Positions 47,202 to 56,938 are shown, numbered from the stretch's first letter. The stretch: DNA of 64,000 nucleotides from Streptomyces yatensis (GCF_018069625.1 NZ_CP072941.1:5580001-5644000), one strand, 5' to 3'. The notes: generated by a model not told the origin, from the letters alone. Numbers and translations: made by a program.

Positions 47202-47938
47202 TGGACGTCGTCGCCAAGGCGTGGACCTGGCTGGCCACCGGTGCGCACTGGGCGGGCCCCGACGGGGTGTGGCACCGGCTCGGCCAGCATCTGTTCCTGA
47301 CCTTCGCCTGCCTGGCGATCGCCTGCGCGGTGGCGCTGCCGATCGCCGTGGCCCTCGGCCACATCGGCAAGGGCGGCGCGCTCGCGGTCAACATCTCCAA
47401 CGCGGGGCGCGCCGTGCCCACCTTCGCGGTGCTGGTGCTGTTGCTGCTCAGCCCGCTGGGGACGCACGGCCAGTGGCCCACGATCATCGCGCTGGTGCTG
47501 TTCGCCATCCCGCCGCTGCTCACCAACGCCTATGTCGGGGTGCACGAGGCGGACCAGGAGGTCGTGGAGGCGGCCCGCGGCATGGGGATGACGGGCGGCC
47601 AGCTCATCCGCAGGGTCGAGCTGCCGCTGGCGTTCCCGCTCATCATGACGGGCGTACGGACGGCGGCGGTGCAGGTCGTGGCCACCGCGACGCTGGCCGC
47701 GCTGCCCGGCGGCGGCGGGCTCGGCCGGATCATCACGGCGGGCTTCCGGCTCACCGACACCCCGCAGGTGGTGGCCGGGGCGGTGCTGGTCGCGGCCCTC
47801 GCGCTGGTGGTCGAGGGCGTCTTCGTGGTGCTGGGGCTGCTGCTCGACCCGATGCGGCGCAGGACGGGGCGGCGGCTCGCCGCGTCCCGCCGCCCGCCCG
47901 CCGACCAGGCCCCGGCCTCACCGGCGCTGACCACGTAG
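47201..47938 (+). CDS. OpuC-type permease subunit 2
   Basis: Second channel subunit of 245 residues; motif EVVEAARGMGMTGGQLIRRVELP and TLAALPGGGGLGRIITAGF are conserved. The C-terminal 30 residues are basic and Pro/Ala-rich. It is separated from the binding-protein gene by 230 bp that contain an 18-bp tandem repeat. Confidence 0.92.
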   Translation: MDVVAKAWTWLATGAHWAGPDGVWHRLGQHLFLTFACLAIACAVALPIAVALGHIGKGGALAVNISNAGRAVPTFAVLVLLLLSPLGTHGQWPTIIALVLFAIPPLLTNAYVGVHEADQEVVEAARGMGMTGGQLIRRVELPLAFPLIMTGVRTAAVQVVATATLAALPGGGGLGRIITAGFRLTDTPQVVAGAVLVAALALVVEGVFVVLGLLLDPMRRRTGRRLAASRRPPADQAPASPALTT

Positions 47939-48055
47939 CACCCGCGGGCCGGGCCCTCCCGCGACCGGACGCACGCGTGCGTGCGGGCACCCAAGGGCGG
48001 GCGGTGCGGGTGACGCGGATGGCGCGACTGACGCAGAGAGCGCGGACAACACACC

Positions 48056-48127
48056 CGGACAACGCACCGAGCGCGGGCAACGCACAGAGCGCGGACAACG
48101 CAGAGAACGCAGAAAACGCGGCCGACG
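48056..48127. repeat. 18-bp tandem repeat before the OpuC binding-protein gene
   Basis: Four 18-bp units (CGGACAACGCACCGAGCG and variants) run from 48056 to 48127, ending 41 bp before the start of the binding-protein gene, within the operon gap. Confidence 0.85.
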
Positions 48128-48168
48128 CACACCACGCGACGACGCGGACAAACTACGGATGGGGAACC

Positions 48169-49128
48169 ATGAGCAAGATCTATCGGGCGGCGGCGGCCGT
48201 CGCGGGGGTCGCCGCGCTGACGGCCGGTCTGACCGCGTGTGGCGGCGACAGCCTGGAGAAGTCGAGCGGCGGTGACAGCTCCGGGAAACCGGGCAAGGGC
48301 TCGCTGGTGATCGGATCCGCCTCCTTCTCCGAGTCGAAGATCCTCGCGGAGCTGTACGCGGGGGTTCTGAAGGACGCCGGCTATTCCACTTCGATCAAGA
48401 CCGTGGACGCCCGCGAGCTGTATGAACCGGCCCTGGAGAAGGGCCAGATGGATGTCGTGCCGGAGTACGCGGCGACGCTGGCGGAATTCCTCAACCAGAA
48501 GAAGAACGGGTCGAATGCCGCCCCGGTGGCCTCCTCGGACATCGACGAGACGGTCACGGCGCTGAAGAAGCTCGCCGAACCGCGCGGGCTGAAGGTGCTG
48601 GACCCCGGCAAGGCCGTGGACCAGAACGCCTTCGCGGTCAGCGGTGACTTCGCCAAGAAACATGATCTCAAGACGCTCTCCGACCTCGGGAAGTCGAAGC
48701 AGAAGGTCACCCTGGCGGCGGGCGACGAATGCCCCAAGCGGCCCTTCTGCCAGCCGGGTCTGGAGAAGAAGTACGGCATCGACATCGCCGGGATCGACCC
48801 GCTGGACATCGGCAGCGTCCAGGCCAAGCAGGCCGTCAAGGACGGTAAGGACCAGATGGTCCTGACCACGACCACGGACAGCACGCTGGATCAGTTCGGG
48901 CTCGTTCTGCTCGACGACGACAAAAATCTGCAGAATGCCGACAACGTACTTCCCGTGGTGAATGCGAAGTCCGCCGGCTCGCAGAAGATCGCGGACTCGC
49001 TGAACAAGCTCACCAAGGTGCTGACCACCGCCGATCTGCGGGAACTCAACAAGAAAGTTGACGCCGAGCGGCTCAAGCCGACGGATGTCGCCGCCGACTA
49101 CCTGCGGGACAAGGGGCTGGTGAAGTAG
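48169..49128 (+). CDS. OpuC-type glycine betaine/choline-binding lipoprotein
   Basis: Substrate-binding lipoprotein of 319 residues. The signal peptide ends in the lipobox LTAC (Cys near 25), then a Ser/Gly linker and the OpuAC domain (IGSASFSESKILAELYAGVL onward, with VVPEYAATLAEFL near 95). ATG 48169 follows GGATGGGGAA. Its third-position GC content and lysine content suggest high expression. Completes the transporter with 45221, 46518 and 47201. Confidence 0.92.
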   Translation: MSKIYRAAAAVAGVAALTAGLTACGGDSLEKSSGGDSSGKPGKGSLVIGSASFSESKILAELYAGVLKDAGYSTSIKTVDARELYEPALEKGQMDVVPEYAATLAEFLNQKKNGSNAAPVASSDIDETVTALKKLAEPRGLKVLDPGKAVDQNAFAVSGDFAKKHDLKTLSDLGKSKQKVTLAAGDECPKRPFCQPGLEKKYGIDIAGIDPLDIGSVQAKQAVKDGKDQMVLTTTTDSTLDQFGLVLLDDDKNLQNADNVLPVVNAKSAGSQKIADSLNKLTKVLTTADLRELNKKVDAERLKPTDVAADYLRDKGLVK

Positions 49129-49259
49129 GATCAAAGCCCCGCTCGGGAGGGCTTGGCAAGGGATCACGGACACGCGACCGCCGCATTTGCCAACGGATTG
49201 ACAACAGATCTGGCCCGGCGGGCACCCAAGCGACCCCTTTGCACGGTAAGTTTCGGGCC

Positions 49260-50369
49260 ATGCCACGTGGACGCCACCGCCAATCCCCACCCCTGCACAG
49301 GCTTCTCCCCTCCGCTTCGGTCGCAGTCGCGTCAATAACCTGCGCCGCCGGAGCCTGGCTGGTCGGCGATACGGTCGTGATCCGCGGGCTTGCCGCGACC
49401 GCGGCCGCCGCCGCGGTCGTCGGCGCGTTCCTGATGCGCCGTTGGGACCGCTCGGCCGGCCGCCGCGTCGCGGAGGCCGCGAGCGAGGCCGCGCGCCAGG
49501 AGATGAAGTACGAGGAGCGGATCGCGGAGCTCGAGGCGGACGCCGAGAAGGCCAGCGAGCTCCGCACCGCGCTCAACACCCGGCTGCGCGCCAAGCGCGC
49601 CGAGCTCGCCCGGCTGCGCAATGAGCACGCCGAGCTGCTGCGCCGCTACGCCACGGCCGAGACCGAGCGGGCCACCGCCCTGGAGGGCCGCCGCCGGCTC
49701 GCCCTGGAGGCCGCGTCCCCCGCGAAGGCGCTGGAGGCGGCGACCGCCCCCGCCGAATCCGCTGCATCGGGCACCGAGTCGAACGAGCCGGACGGCTCCG
49801 CCTCCGGGCGCGCCATGCCGTCGGCCACCGCCTACGCCAAGGCCGACGAGGCGCTGAGCCGGCTCAGGGAGAGCGCGCGCCGGCAGAAGGAGCGGCGGGA
49901 ACAGGCCGCCGCGGGTGCCCGGTCCGACACCACGGCCCCCGCGGTGGACGCCCGGAAGGACGCGGAGCGGGACGGGCGCGAGGGCCGGCGCGAGAACCGC
50001 GACAAGGGCGGTGCCGCCACGCTGGGGAAGCCCCCGGCGGTCGGCGGGCAGGACGACGACGGCCCCCAGGAGCCGCCCGTCCACGCCCGTACGGCCGCCT
50101 CGGCGGTGGTGCCGTATGCCGCGGCACGCCGGGCCGCCTCCCGTTCGGAGAGCGGCTTCGACTACTTCGGCACCCAGAAGAAGCACCCGAAGAAGCAGAA
50201 GCGGGAGCCCGAACCCGCCGAACCCGCCGAGGAGGACCTCGCCGATGTCATCGGCGACGAGACCCTCGCGGAGACCAGGAAGGGCGCGGTGGGCGAGGTC
50301 ATCGACCTGACCGCGCACGACGAGACGGAACAGATCGACCTCGGGGAGCTGCGGAGCGCGATCTCGTAA
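49260..50369 (+). CDS. Membrane protein with coiled coil, function unknown
   Basis: Protein of 369 residues. Two hydrophobic segments (about 20-35 and 40-58) are followed by a long Ala/Glu/Arg coiled coil (about 65-150, MKYEERIAELEADAEKASELR in part) and a charged, mostly disordered C-terminal half ending in an acidic segment (GEVIDLTAHDETEQIDLGEL). No enzyme motif is visible. The layout resembles Streptomyces secreted or polar-growth-associated coiled-coil proteins, but no family was recognised with certainty. It converges on nuoD. Confidence 0.75.
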   Translation: MPRGRHRQSPPLHRLLPSASVAVASITCAAGAWLVGDTVVIRGLAATAAAAAVVGAFLMRRWDRSAGRRVAEAASEAARQEMKYEERIAELEADAEKASELRTALNTRLRAKRAELARLRNEHAELLRRYATAETERATALEGRRRLALEAASPAKALEAATAPAESAASGTESNEPDGSASGRAMPSATAYAKADEALSRLRESARRQKERREQAAAGARSDTTAPAVDARKDAERDGREGRRENRDKGGAATLGKPPAVGGQDDDGPQEPPVHARTAASAVVPYAAARRAASRSESGFDYFGTQKKHPKKQKREPEPAEPAEEDLADVIGDETLAETRKGAVGEVIDLTAHDETEQIDLGELRSAIS

Positions 50370-50455
50370 CGGGATCGCGCCCGCGCGCGTCCTGGCGTCG
50401 CCGGCTACGTGGCGTCGCCGGCCACTGGCCGATGCCGACTACCGGTCGATGTCGC

Positions 50456-51598
50456 CTACTTGTCGATGTCGCCCACGACGAAGAAGAGCGACCCCAGGAT
50501 CGCCACCATGTCGGCGACGAGCGTGCCCGGCAGCAGCTCGGTGAGCGCCTGGATGTTGTTGAACGAGGCCGAACGGAGCTTCAGCCGGTACGGCGTCTTC
50601 TCGCCCTTGGAGACGAGGTAGTAGCCGTTGAGGCCGAGCGGGTTCTCGGTCCAGGCGTAGGTGTGGCCCTCGGGCGCCTTGAGCACCTTCGGCAGCCGCT
50701 GGTTGATCGGCCCCGGCGGGAGCGCGTCGAGCCGGTCCAGGCAGGCGGCCGCCAGCGCCAGGGAGTTGTGCGTCTGCTCCAGCAGGCATTCGAACCGGGC
50801 GAGGCAGTCGCCCTCCTGGCGGGTGACGACCTCGAGCACGTCCTGGAGCTCCGGGTAGGCCAGATACGGCTCGTCGCGCCGCAGGTCGAAGTCGACCCCC
50901 GAGGCCCGGGCGATGGGGCCGCTGACGCCGTACCCGTGCACCGTCTCGCGGGTCAGGACGCCGACGTCGCGGGTGCGGCCCCGGAAGATCTCGTTGCCGA
51001 GCACCAGGTCGTCGTACACGTCCATCCGCGAGCGCACCTCGGCCACGGCCTGCCGGGCCCGGCCCAGCCAGCCCGCCGGAAGGTCCTCCTTGAGGCCGCC
51101 GACCCGGTTGAACATATAGTGCATCCGGCCGCCGGAGATCTCCTCCATGACGTGCTGGAGGTCCTCGCGCTCCCGGAACGCGTAGAAGATCGGCGTGATG
51201 CCGCCCAGCTCCAGGGGGTAGGAGCCGAGGAACATCAGGTGGTTGAGGATCCGGTTGAGCTCGGCGAGCAGCGTACGGGTCCACACCGCCCGCTCCGGGA
51301 CCTCCATGCCGAGCATCCGCTCGACGGCGAGCACGACGCCCAGTTCGTTGGAGAAGGCGGAGAGCCAGTCGTGGCGGTTGGCCAGCATGATGATCTGGCG
51401 GTAGTCGCGCGCCTCGAAGAGCTTCTCCGCGCCCCGGTGCATATAGCCGATGACCGGTTCGGCGCTCTGGATCCGCTCTCCGTCGATGACCAGCCGCAGC
51501 CGTAGCACTCCGTGAGTGGAGGGGTGCTGTGGGCCGATGTTGAGCACCATGTCGGTGCTCTCCGCGGCGCCGCCGATGCCGACTGTCGTCTCCGTCAT
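50456..51598 (-). CDS. nuoD: Orphan NADH-quinone oxidoreductase subunit D (49-kDa type)
   Basis: Complex I subunit of 380 residues at the quinone site. [19 protein letters not shown] (residues 19-37) forms the beta-hairpin by the quinone pocket; [15 protein letters not shown] and the C-terminal [10 protein letters not shown] are diagnostic. It stands alone, without nuoA-C or nuoE-N, as the known second nuoD of Streptomyces does. Arg33 aligns with the arginine that mitochondria methylate in NDUFS2, and a MidA/NDUFAF7-like gene lies 116 bp upstream on the same strand. Confidence 0.93.
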   Translation of the reverse strand: MTETTVGIGGAAESTDMVLNIGPQHPSTHGVLRLRLVIDGERIQSAEPVIGYMHRGAEKLFEARDYRQIIMLANRHDWLSAFSNELGVVLAVERMLGMEVPERAVWTRTLLAELNRILNHLMFLGSYPLELGGITPIFYAFREREDLQHVMEEISGGRMHYMFNRVGGLKEDLPAGWLGRARQAVAEVRSRMDVYDDLVLGNEIFRGRTRDVGVLTRETVHGYGVSGPIARASGVDFDLRRDEPYLAYPELQDVLEVVTRQEGDCLARFECLLEQTHNSLALAAACLDRLDALPPGPINQRLPKVLKAPEGHTYAWTENPLGLNGYYLVSKGEKTPYRLKLRSASFNNIQALTELLPGTLVADMVAILGSLFFVVGDIDK

Positions 51599-51714
51599 GC
51601 GTACCAGTCTCTCAGCTCCCCGGGAGGCCCCCGCCGGGCGCTCCCCGCCGCGCGGGCCCTACGGAGTGTCCGGGTCGTGGCCCGCCGCAGGCGCCACGAC
51701 CCGTCGGACCACCT

Positions 51715-52737
51715 CTACGGCCGGAGCACGTCGTGCGGCAGGTTCACCGGCTGGCGGAGCCAGGTGAAGGCGCCGAGACCACCGGGGTCGGTCAGCTCCG
51801 CGGCCTCGCCCGCCGCGCCGAGGGCGCGGACATAGGCGGCGGGGTCGGTGGAGGCCAGGGCGAGCGGGGGGCGGCGGGCGTCGAGGCCGAGCGCGCGCAG
51901 CGCCTCGCGCTGGGTCAGCAGCCCGGCGCCGGGCCCGGCCGCGGCGGCGCACGCGTCCATCGCGACATGCGCCGTCAGATCGCGGGAGCCGTCCGGCACG
52001 GGCCGGACCTCGCGCCCCTCGCGGAAGCCGGTCAGGGTGCCGAACGGGGGCCGGGCGGCGCGCTCGTGGCCATAGTCGACGGCGACCGCGAGGCCCGCCC
52101 GCAGGGAGCGCACGGCCCGCGCCCAGGCCGCGTCGCGCGGATGGCCGATCTCGGCGCGCAGCCCCGGTTCGGCGCCCGCCAGGGGCCACCAGTGGGCCAG
52201 CCACGCCGCGTCCTCGCCGTCCACCGGGTCGCCCAGCCGCTCGGTGCCGTCCCCGGCCGCGAGGTCCACCTCGACCCGGCGCGGCACCCCGTCCGCGTCG
52301 GTCTCGGCGATGTCAACGGGCACGTTGTCGAGCCACTCATTGGCGAACAGCAGCCCCGTGCACCCCTGCGGCGGGGCGTCGAGCCAGAGGATCCGCTCGT
52401 CCAGGCCCGCCGGCCGCTCCGCCCGCTCCACCGCGTAGGGTCGCAGCCGCCGGTCCAGCTCATGCGGCAGGCCGGGGGCCAGGGCGAGCACCCGCGTGAG
52501 CAGTTCGCCGCGGCCGGCGCCCAGGTCCACCAGCGCCAGTTCGGCGGGGCGGCCCAGCGCCTCGTCCACCCGGCCCAGCAGCTCCGCGACCGCCCGGGCG
52601 AAAAGCGGTGAGGCATGCACCGACGTGCGGAAATGCCCGGCCGGGCCCTCCGGGCGCCGGAAGAATCCGCCCGTTCCGTACAGCGCCCGTTCGGCCGCCG
52701 TACGCCATCCGCTCCACTCATGCTTCTCAGTCGCCAC
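51715..52737 (-). CDS. SAM-dependent methyltransferase, MidA/NDUFAF7-like
   Basis: Methyltransferase of 340 residues. The family pattern is clear: [16 protein letters not shown] near residue 34 (GGDF-TAP-like), SAM-binding [12 protein letters not shown] (69-80), [12 protein letters not shown] (132-143, the NE-D-P motif) and AVDYGH near 218. MidA/NDUFAF7 dimethylates an arginine of NDUFS2 (NuoD homologue) during complex I assembly. The nuoD gene directly downstream makes that the likely substrate here. GTG start at 52737. Confidence 0.85.
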   Translation of the reverse strand: MATEKHEWSGWRTAAERALYGTGGFFRRPEGPAGHFRTSVHASPLFARAVAELLGRVDEALGRPAELALVDLGAGRGELLTRVLALAPGLPHELDRRLRPYAVERAERPAGLDERILWLDAPPQGCTGLLFANEWLDNVPVDIAETDADGVPRRVEVDLAAGDGTERLGDPVDGEDAAWLAHWWPLAGAEPGLRAEIGHPRDAAWARAVRSLRAGLAVAVDYGHERAARPPFGTLTGFREGREVRPVPDGSRDLTAHVAMDACAAAAGPGAGLLTQREALRALGLDARRPPLALASTDPAAYVRALGAAGEAAELTDPGGLGAFTWLRQPVNLPHDVLRP

Positions 52738-52827
52738 ACCGCCACGCTATGTGGAATCGTCTCCACCTTGGGGAGTAGGGCCGGGCGATACGGATCGCCC
52801 CTCGGGTTGACCCGAGAGGGTTCGGCG

Positions 52828-54042
52828 GTGCCTACGCTGGGTGACGTGCAGCGCCTCTACGAATTTCTCCGCCGGCATCCGACAGGGGTGGACACCTTCT
52901 GGGCCGTCCTCCTCGTCGGCTTCGGTTCCCTGTGGGTCGTGGAGGCGGAGATGAGCCGGGGTTCCCGGTTCGCGGCCGTGCCGATCGTCCTGGCGCTGGG
53001 GACGACGGTCGCGCTGCGCCGCCGCGCTCCCGAGAAGATGCTGGCGCTGGCCATCGTGTGCGGTGTCGCCCAGCTGGCCGCCGACGTCAAGCCCAATCTG
53101 GCCGACTTCGCCATGCTGGTGATCGTCTACACGGTGGCGGTCGCCTCCTCGCGCCGGGCCTCCCGCTTCGCGCTGGGCGTGGCGATCAGCGCGGCCCCGC
53201 TCGCCACCCTCCGCTGGCCGCAGTCCCACCAGGGCTGGTGGGACGACCTCGTCTCGGCGGTCTTCGTCTCCATCCCGTTCGTACTGGCCTGGGTGCTCGG
53301 CGACTCGATCCGCACCCGCCGCGCCTACTACGCCCAGCTGGAGGAGCGGGCCGCCCGGCTGGAGAAGGAGCGCGAGGCGCAGTCGAAGGTCGCGGTGGCC
53401 GCCGAGCGCGCCCGGATCGCGCGGGAGCTGCACGACGTGGTGGCACACAACGTGTCGGTGATGGTGGTGCAGGCGGACGGCGCCGCGTACGTCATGGACG
53501 CCTCGCCGGAACAGGCCCGGCAGGCGCTGGAGACGATCTCCGGCACCGGCCGCCAGGCGCTCGCCGAGATGCGGCGGCTGCTGGGCGTGCTGCGCACCGG
53601 GGAGCCGGGCGAGGAGAACGACTACGTCCCCCAGCCGGACGTCGAGCAGATCGACGAGCTCGTGGAGCAGGTGCGCGGCGCCGGGCTCCCGGTGGACTTC
53701 AAGGTGGTGGGCAGCCCGCGCCAGCTCCCCAGCGGGGTCGAGCTGACCGCGTACCGCATCGTGCAGGAGGCGCTCACCAACACCCGTAAGCACGGCGGCC
53801 CGGACGTGGGCGCGAGCGTCCGCCTCACCTACTTCGACGACGGGCTCGGGCTGCTGGTCGAGGACGACGGGCGGGGCGCGCAGCGCGAGATGTACCAGGA
53901 CGGCGGCGCCGACGGCAGCGGCCACGGGCTGATCGGGATGCGCGAGCGCGTCGGGATGGTGGGCGGCACGCTCGACGCGGGGCCGCGGCCCGGCGGCGGC
54001 TTCCGGATCAGCGCACTGCTGCCGCTGAAGCCGGTCCGTTGA
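52828..54042 (+). CDS. NarL-type sensor histidine kinase
   Basis: Membrane sensor kinase of 404 residues. Four or five helices occupy about 22-160 with almost no extracellular loop, so it likely senses a membrane-borne signal. HisKA_3 contains the phosphorylated His202 (IARELHDVVAHNVS), and the ATPase domain has DDGRGA and GHGLIGMRERV. GTG 52828 follows GAGAGGG. The response regulator gene follows after 95 bp. Confidence 0.93.
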   Translation: MPTLGDVQRLYEFLRRHPTGVDTFWAVLLVGFGSLWVVEAEMSRGSRFAAVPIVLALGTTVALRRRAPEKMLALAIVCGVAQLAADVKPNLADFAMLVIVYTVAVASSRRASRFALGVAISAAPLATLRWPQSHQGWWDDLVSAVFVSIPFVLAWVLGDSIRTRRAYYAQLEERAARLEKEREAQSKVAVAAERARIARELHDVVAHNVSVMVVQADGAAYVMDASPEQARQALETISGTGRQALAEMRRLLGVLRTGEPGEENDYVPQPDVEQIDELVEQVRGAGLPVDFKVVGSPRQLPSGVELTAYRIVQEALTNTRKHGGPDVGASVRLTYFDDGLGLLVEDDGRGAQREMYQDGGADGSGHGLIGMRERVGMVGGTLDAGPRPGGGFRISALLPLKPVR

Positions 54043-54137
54043 GCGGTGGGCGCATCATGACCCGTATGCGCATGCGTAACGTCGCGCCGTGGCCGCTGTG
54101 AGCCGGCTGCCAGGCCAGAGGAAGGGACCCGTCCGGA

Positions 54138-54827
54138 ATGTCGATCCGCGTCATGCTCGTCGATGACCAAGTGCTGCTGCGTACCGGCTTCCGGATGGTG
54201 CTCGCGGCCCAGCCCGATATGGAGGTCGTCGCCGAGGCGGGCGACGGGGTGGAGGCGCTGCAGGCGGTGCGCTCCACGGAGGTGGACGTCGTCCTCATGG
54301 ACGTGCGGATGCCCAAGCTGGACGGGGTGGAGGCGACCCGGCGGATATGCGAGCGGGAGGGGGCGCCGAAGGTCATCATCCTGACCACGTTCGATCTGGA
54401 CGAGTACGCCTTCTCCGCGCTCAAGGCCGGGGCGGGCGGCTTCATGCTCAAGGATGTGCCGCCCGCGGAACTCCTCGCGGCGATCCGCGCGGTGCACAGC
54501 GGCGACGCGGTGGTCGCCCCCAGCACGACGCGCCGGCTGCTGGACCGGTTCGCGCCGATGCTGCCGGGCGGCGGGGGAAGCGGCGGCCGGGTCCGTCCGG
54601 AGCTGGAGCGGCTGACCGACCGGGAGCGCGAGGTGGTGCTGCTGGTCGCGCAGGGGCTGTCGAACGGCGAGATCGCGGCGCGGCTGGTGCTGTCCGAGGC
54701 GACGGTGAAGACCCATGTGGGGCGCATCCTCACCAAGTTGGAGCTGCGGGACCGGGTGCAGGTGGTGGTGATGGCCTACGAGACGGGGCTGGTGCGGGCC
54801 GGGGGCTCGGCGGGACCGGCTCGCTGA
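54138..54827 (+). CDS. NarL/FixJ-type response regulator
   Basis: Regulator of 229 residues: receiver with acidic Asp9-Asp10 and phosphoacceptor Asp55 (VVLMDVRMPK), a Gly-rich linker, and a LuxR-type helix-turn-helix (LTDREREVVLLVAQGLSNGEIAARL in part). Partner of the preceding kinase; GAGGAAGGG lies upstream. Target genes are not evident from the window. Confidence 0.94.
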   Translation: MSIRVMLVDDQVLLRTGFRMVLAAQPDMEVVAEAGDGVEALQAVRSTEVDVVLMDVRMPKLDGVEATRRICEREGAPKVIILTTFDLDEYAFSALKAGAGGFMLKDVPPAELLAAIRAVHSGDAVVAPSTTRRLLDRFAPMLPGGGGSGGRVRPELERLTDREREVVLLVAQGLSNGEIAARLVLSEATVKTHVGRILTKLELRDRVQVVVMAYETGLVRAGGSAGPAR

Positions 54828-54843
54828 GGCGGGGCGGCGCTCT

Positions 54844-54885
54844 TACGGCGGCTTTCCTACGGCGGCTTTCCTACGGTGACGTCTT
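54844..54885. repeat. 14-bp tandem repeat after the response regulator
   Basis: TACGGCGGCTTTCC occurs twice in direct succession (54844-54871) and a diverged third copy follows; further TACGG words continue to about 54920 in the 110-bp convergent gap. Confidence 0.8.
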
Positions 54886-54937
54886 TACGGTGGAGTCGGC
54901 GTCCTTACGGCGGCGTTTTCACCGGGGGACGGCCGTC

Positions 54938-55285
54938 CTACCGTTCCTCCTCGCCGTTCTCCTGCCGGTCGCGCAGGACCAGGTCGAGCAGTCCGGGGAA
55001 GCGCTGGTCGAACTCCGGGCGGCGCAGCCGGTTGACCCGCTTGGGGCCCATGTCGCGCTGCTCGATCAGCCCGGCCGCGCGCAGCACCGAGAAGTGGTGG
55101 CTGAGCGCCGCCTTGCCCACCGGCACGTCGAAGGTGCCGCAGGTGCGCTCCCAGTCGGCGGTGGTGGCCAGTTCGCGGACCAGCTGAAGCCGTACGGGGT
55201 CGGCGAGCGCCGCGAGCGCGGTCTGCACCGGGACGTCGTCGGGGTGGGTGTGCTCGGGCGCGGCCCGGTGGCTTCGGTTGCTCAT
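54938..55285 (-). CDS. ArsR family winged-helix regulator
   Basis: Regulator of 115 residues with an ArsR-type winged helix (ALADPVRLQLVRELA, KAALSHHFSVLRAAGLIEQRD). No metal-binding Cys pair is seen in the recognition helix, so a non-metal ligand is likely. GAGGAGCAGGG precedes ATG 55285. No obvious target gene adjoins except the second regulator upstream. Confidence 0.88.
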   Translation of the reverse strand: MSNRSHRAAPEHTHPDDVPVQTALAALADPVRLQLVRELATTADWERTCGTFDVPVGKAALSHHFSVLRAAGLIEQRDMGPKRVNRLRRPEFDQRFPGLLDLVLRDRQENGEEER

Positions 55286-55384
55286 CGCTGCCCTGCTCCT
55301 CTGCCGCTCATGGCCCGGTCGCTGTTCACCCCGGGGTGAACATTTTAGGCGGAGCCCCTGGGACCGCACGCTACCGCCAGGGCC

Positions 55385-56464
55385 CTACCGCAGCACGCTC
55401 TCCAGGAAGTCGCTGCCCAGGCGGGCCACCGACGGCAGGTCGAGCTGGTGCAGCACATAGCGGCCGCGGCGGCGGGTGGCGAGGAGTCCGGCCTTCTTCA
55501 GCACGGCGATATGGCGGGAGACCTCCGGGGGCGTGATGCCGTACGACTCGGAGAGCTCACCGGTGGTGTGCGGGCCGCGGGCCAGGGTGCGGCACAGCCG
55601 CATCCGCATCGGGTGGGCCAGGGCCTCGATGCGGCGCTGGACGAGCTCCAGGGCGGCGGGCGGCGGGAGTTCGGGGGTGGCGACCGGGTACTGGATCACC
55701 GGGCGCCAGCCGGGGGCGTACACGACGATGAGATGCGGCCAGCCGAAGGCGGTCGGGATGAAGGTGATGCCGTCGCCATAGGCCGTCGTACGGCCGCCCG
55801 CCAGCTTGTCGACCAGGATGCTGTCCCCGTCCTCCGACAGCGACAGCGCGGCGGAGGCCGCCGTCAGCGCCTCCCCGAGCCCCTTGCGCTGCAGCAGTTC
55901 CGCCTTGTGGCGGGCGTCGGCGGCCAGCTGGATCCGCGTCCGCCGCCAGGTGTCGGCGAAGAACGCCTCGTCGCAGTCCTCCAGCAGCCGCCGCAACCAG
56001 ACCCGCAGCCCGTCCGGGTCCTCCAGCATCCGGTGGGTGAACGCCGCCTGGCGCGGCCCGCGGGCGGCCGCCAACTCGCGGACCCGGGCCCGTTCGTCCG
56101 CGTCGACCAGCGGTGAGGTGCGCCGGGAGTACGCGGCCGAGCAGGCGATCTCGAAGGCGGCCGCCACGAACGTCTCGTCGTCGATCCGGTCCAGCGCGTC
56201 CAGCTCCTCCGCGAGCGTCGCCCCGGGGACGGCCGGGAGCAGCAGATCGGAGCGGGAGGAGCGCCACAGGAAGTCCGCCTCGCAGAGCCGGTCCGCGAGG
56301 TCCGGCTTGAGCGCGGAGGACGTGGCGGTGGCCCAGCCGTGCAGCCCGGGGTGGTGGCCGGGCTCGGACAGCACATGGAGCGCGGCGCCCAGCTCGGCGA
56401 GCGGGGACGGGCTGAAGACGATGCGCTCGGACGGCAGCCCGGCGATGTCGATGACATTGGCCAT
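55385..56464 (-). CDS. DUF5937/ArsR-type transcriptional regulator
   Basis: Protein of 359 residues: a large N-terminal DUF5937 domain (about 10-265) and a C-terminal ArsR winged helix (about 275-345, MRMRLCRTLARGPHTTGELSESYGIT in part, then SRHIAVLKKAGLL). The family is common in Streptomyces as a repressor of nearby genes with unknown ligands. It and the small ArsR gene are in the same direction, 99 bp apart. Confidence 0.88.
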   Translation of the reverse strand: MANVIDIAGLPSERIVFSPSPLAELGAALHVLSEPGHHPGLHGWATATSSALKPDLADRLCEADFLWRSSRSDLLLPAVPGATLAEELDALDRIDDETFVAAAFEIACSAAYSRRTSPLVDADERARVRELAAARGPRQAAFTHRMLEDPDGLRVWLRRLLEDCDEAFFADTWRRTRIQLAADARHKAELLQRKGLGEALTAASAALSLSEDGDSILVDKLAGGRTTAYGDGITFIPTAFGWPHLIVVYAPGWRPVIQYPVATPELPPPAALELVQRRIEALAHPMRMRLCRTLARGPHTTGELSESYGITPPEVSRHIAVLKKAGLLATRRRGRYVLHQLDLPSVARLGSDFLESVLR

Positions 56465-56563
56465 GAGCCCATGGTGGGGCAGCCCGCCCCCGGCGCCGCC
56501 CTCGTTTGACGGCCGCCGTCAATCGGCGTGACCGGCGTCCGGGGCCCGGCGGACCGTCGAGCC

Positions 56564-56938
56564 ATGTCCCTCACCGAGCAGTACGCACTCGACCTGTACC
56601 GGGCCGCGCGGCGCGGCGAGCCCGCCCCGCCCGCTCCGGGCCGTCACGACTGGCGCACCGTCCGGGAGCTGCGCGAGTACCGCGACGTCCGGGCCGGGAC
56701 GGCGGGGCGCTGGGCCCGCCGCCACGGCCGCGATGACCGCCTTACGGACGCGCCGGGCGCCGTAAGGGCGATGCCGCATGCCGTCAGGGCGGTGCCGCGC
56801 GCCGTAAGGGCGGTCAGGGAGGCGCTGGCCGCCCTGCGGTTCCGGTCAGCCGTCCCCCTCCGTGAGCTCCCGGACCCGGTCGAGGAAGGCACCGGCCGCG
56901 GCGGTGACGTCGTCGGCCGTCCAGTCGAGTGCGGGTGA
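56564..56938 (+). CDS. Small hypothetical protein with heptapeptide repeats
   Basis: Protein of 124 residues. The first 50 (MSLTEQYALDLYRAARRGEP, then GRHDWRTVRELREYRDV) look like a small conserved Streptomyces family. The middle holds three in-frame 7-residue repeats (AVRAMPH, AVRAVPR, AVRAVRE) from a 21-bp DNA repeat. The last 31 codons lie antisense to the aldolase gene, so the natural C-terminus is uncertain. No function can be assigned. Confidence 0.55.
   Translation: MSLTEQYALDLYRAARRGEPAPPAPGRHDWRTVRELREYRDVRAGTAGRWARRHGRDDRLTDAPGAVRAMPHAVRAVPRAVRAVREALAALRFRSAVPLRELPDPVEEGTGRGGDVVGRPVECG
56759..56821. repeat. 21-bp in-frame tandem repeat
   Basis: Three 21-bp units starting GCCGTAAGGGCG or GCCGTCAGGGCG fill 56759-56821. 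The word GCCGTAAGGGCGG also appears near 57880 inside the aldolase gene. Confidence 0.85.
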
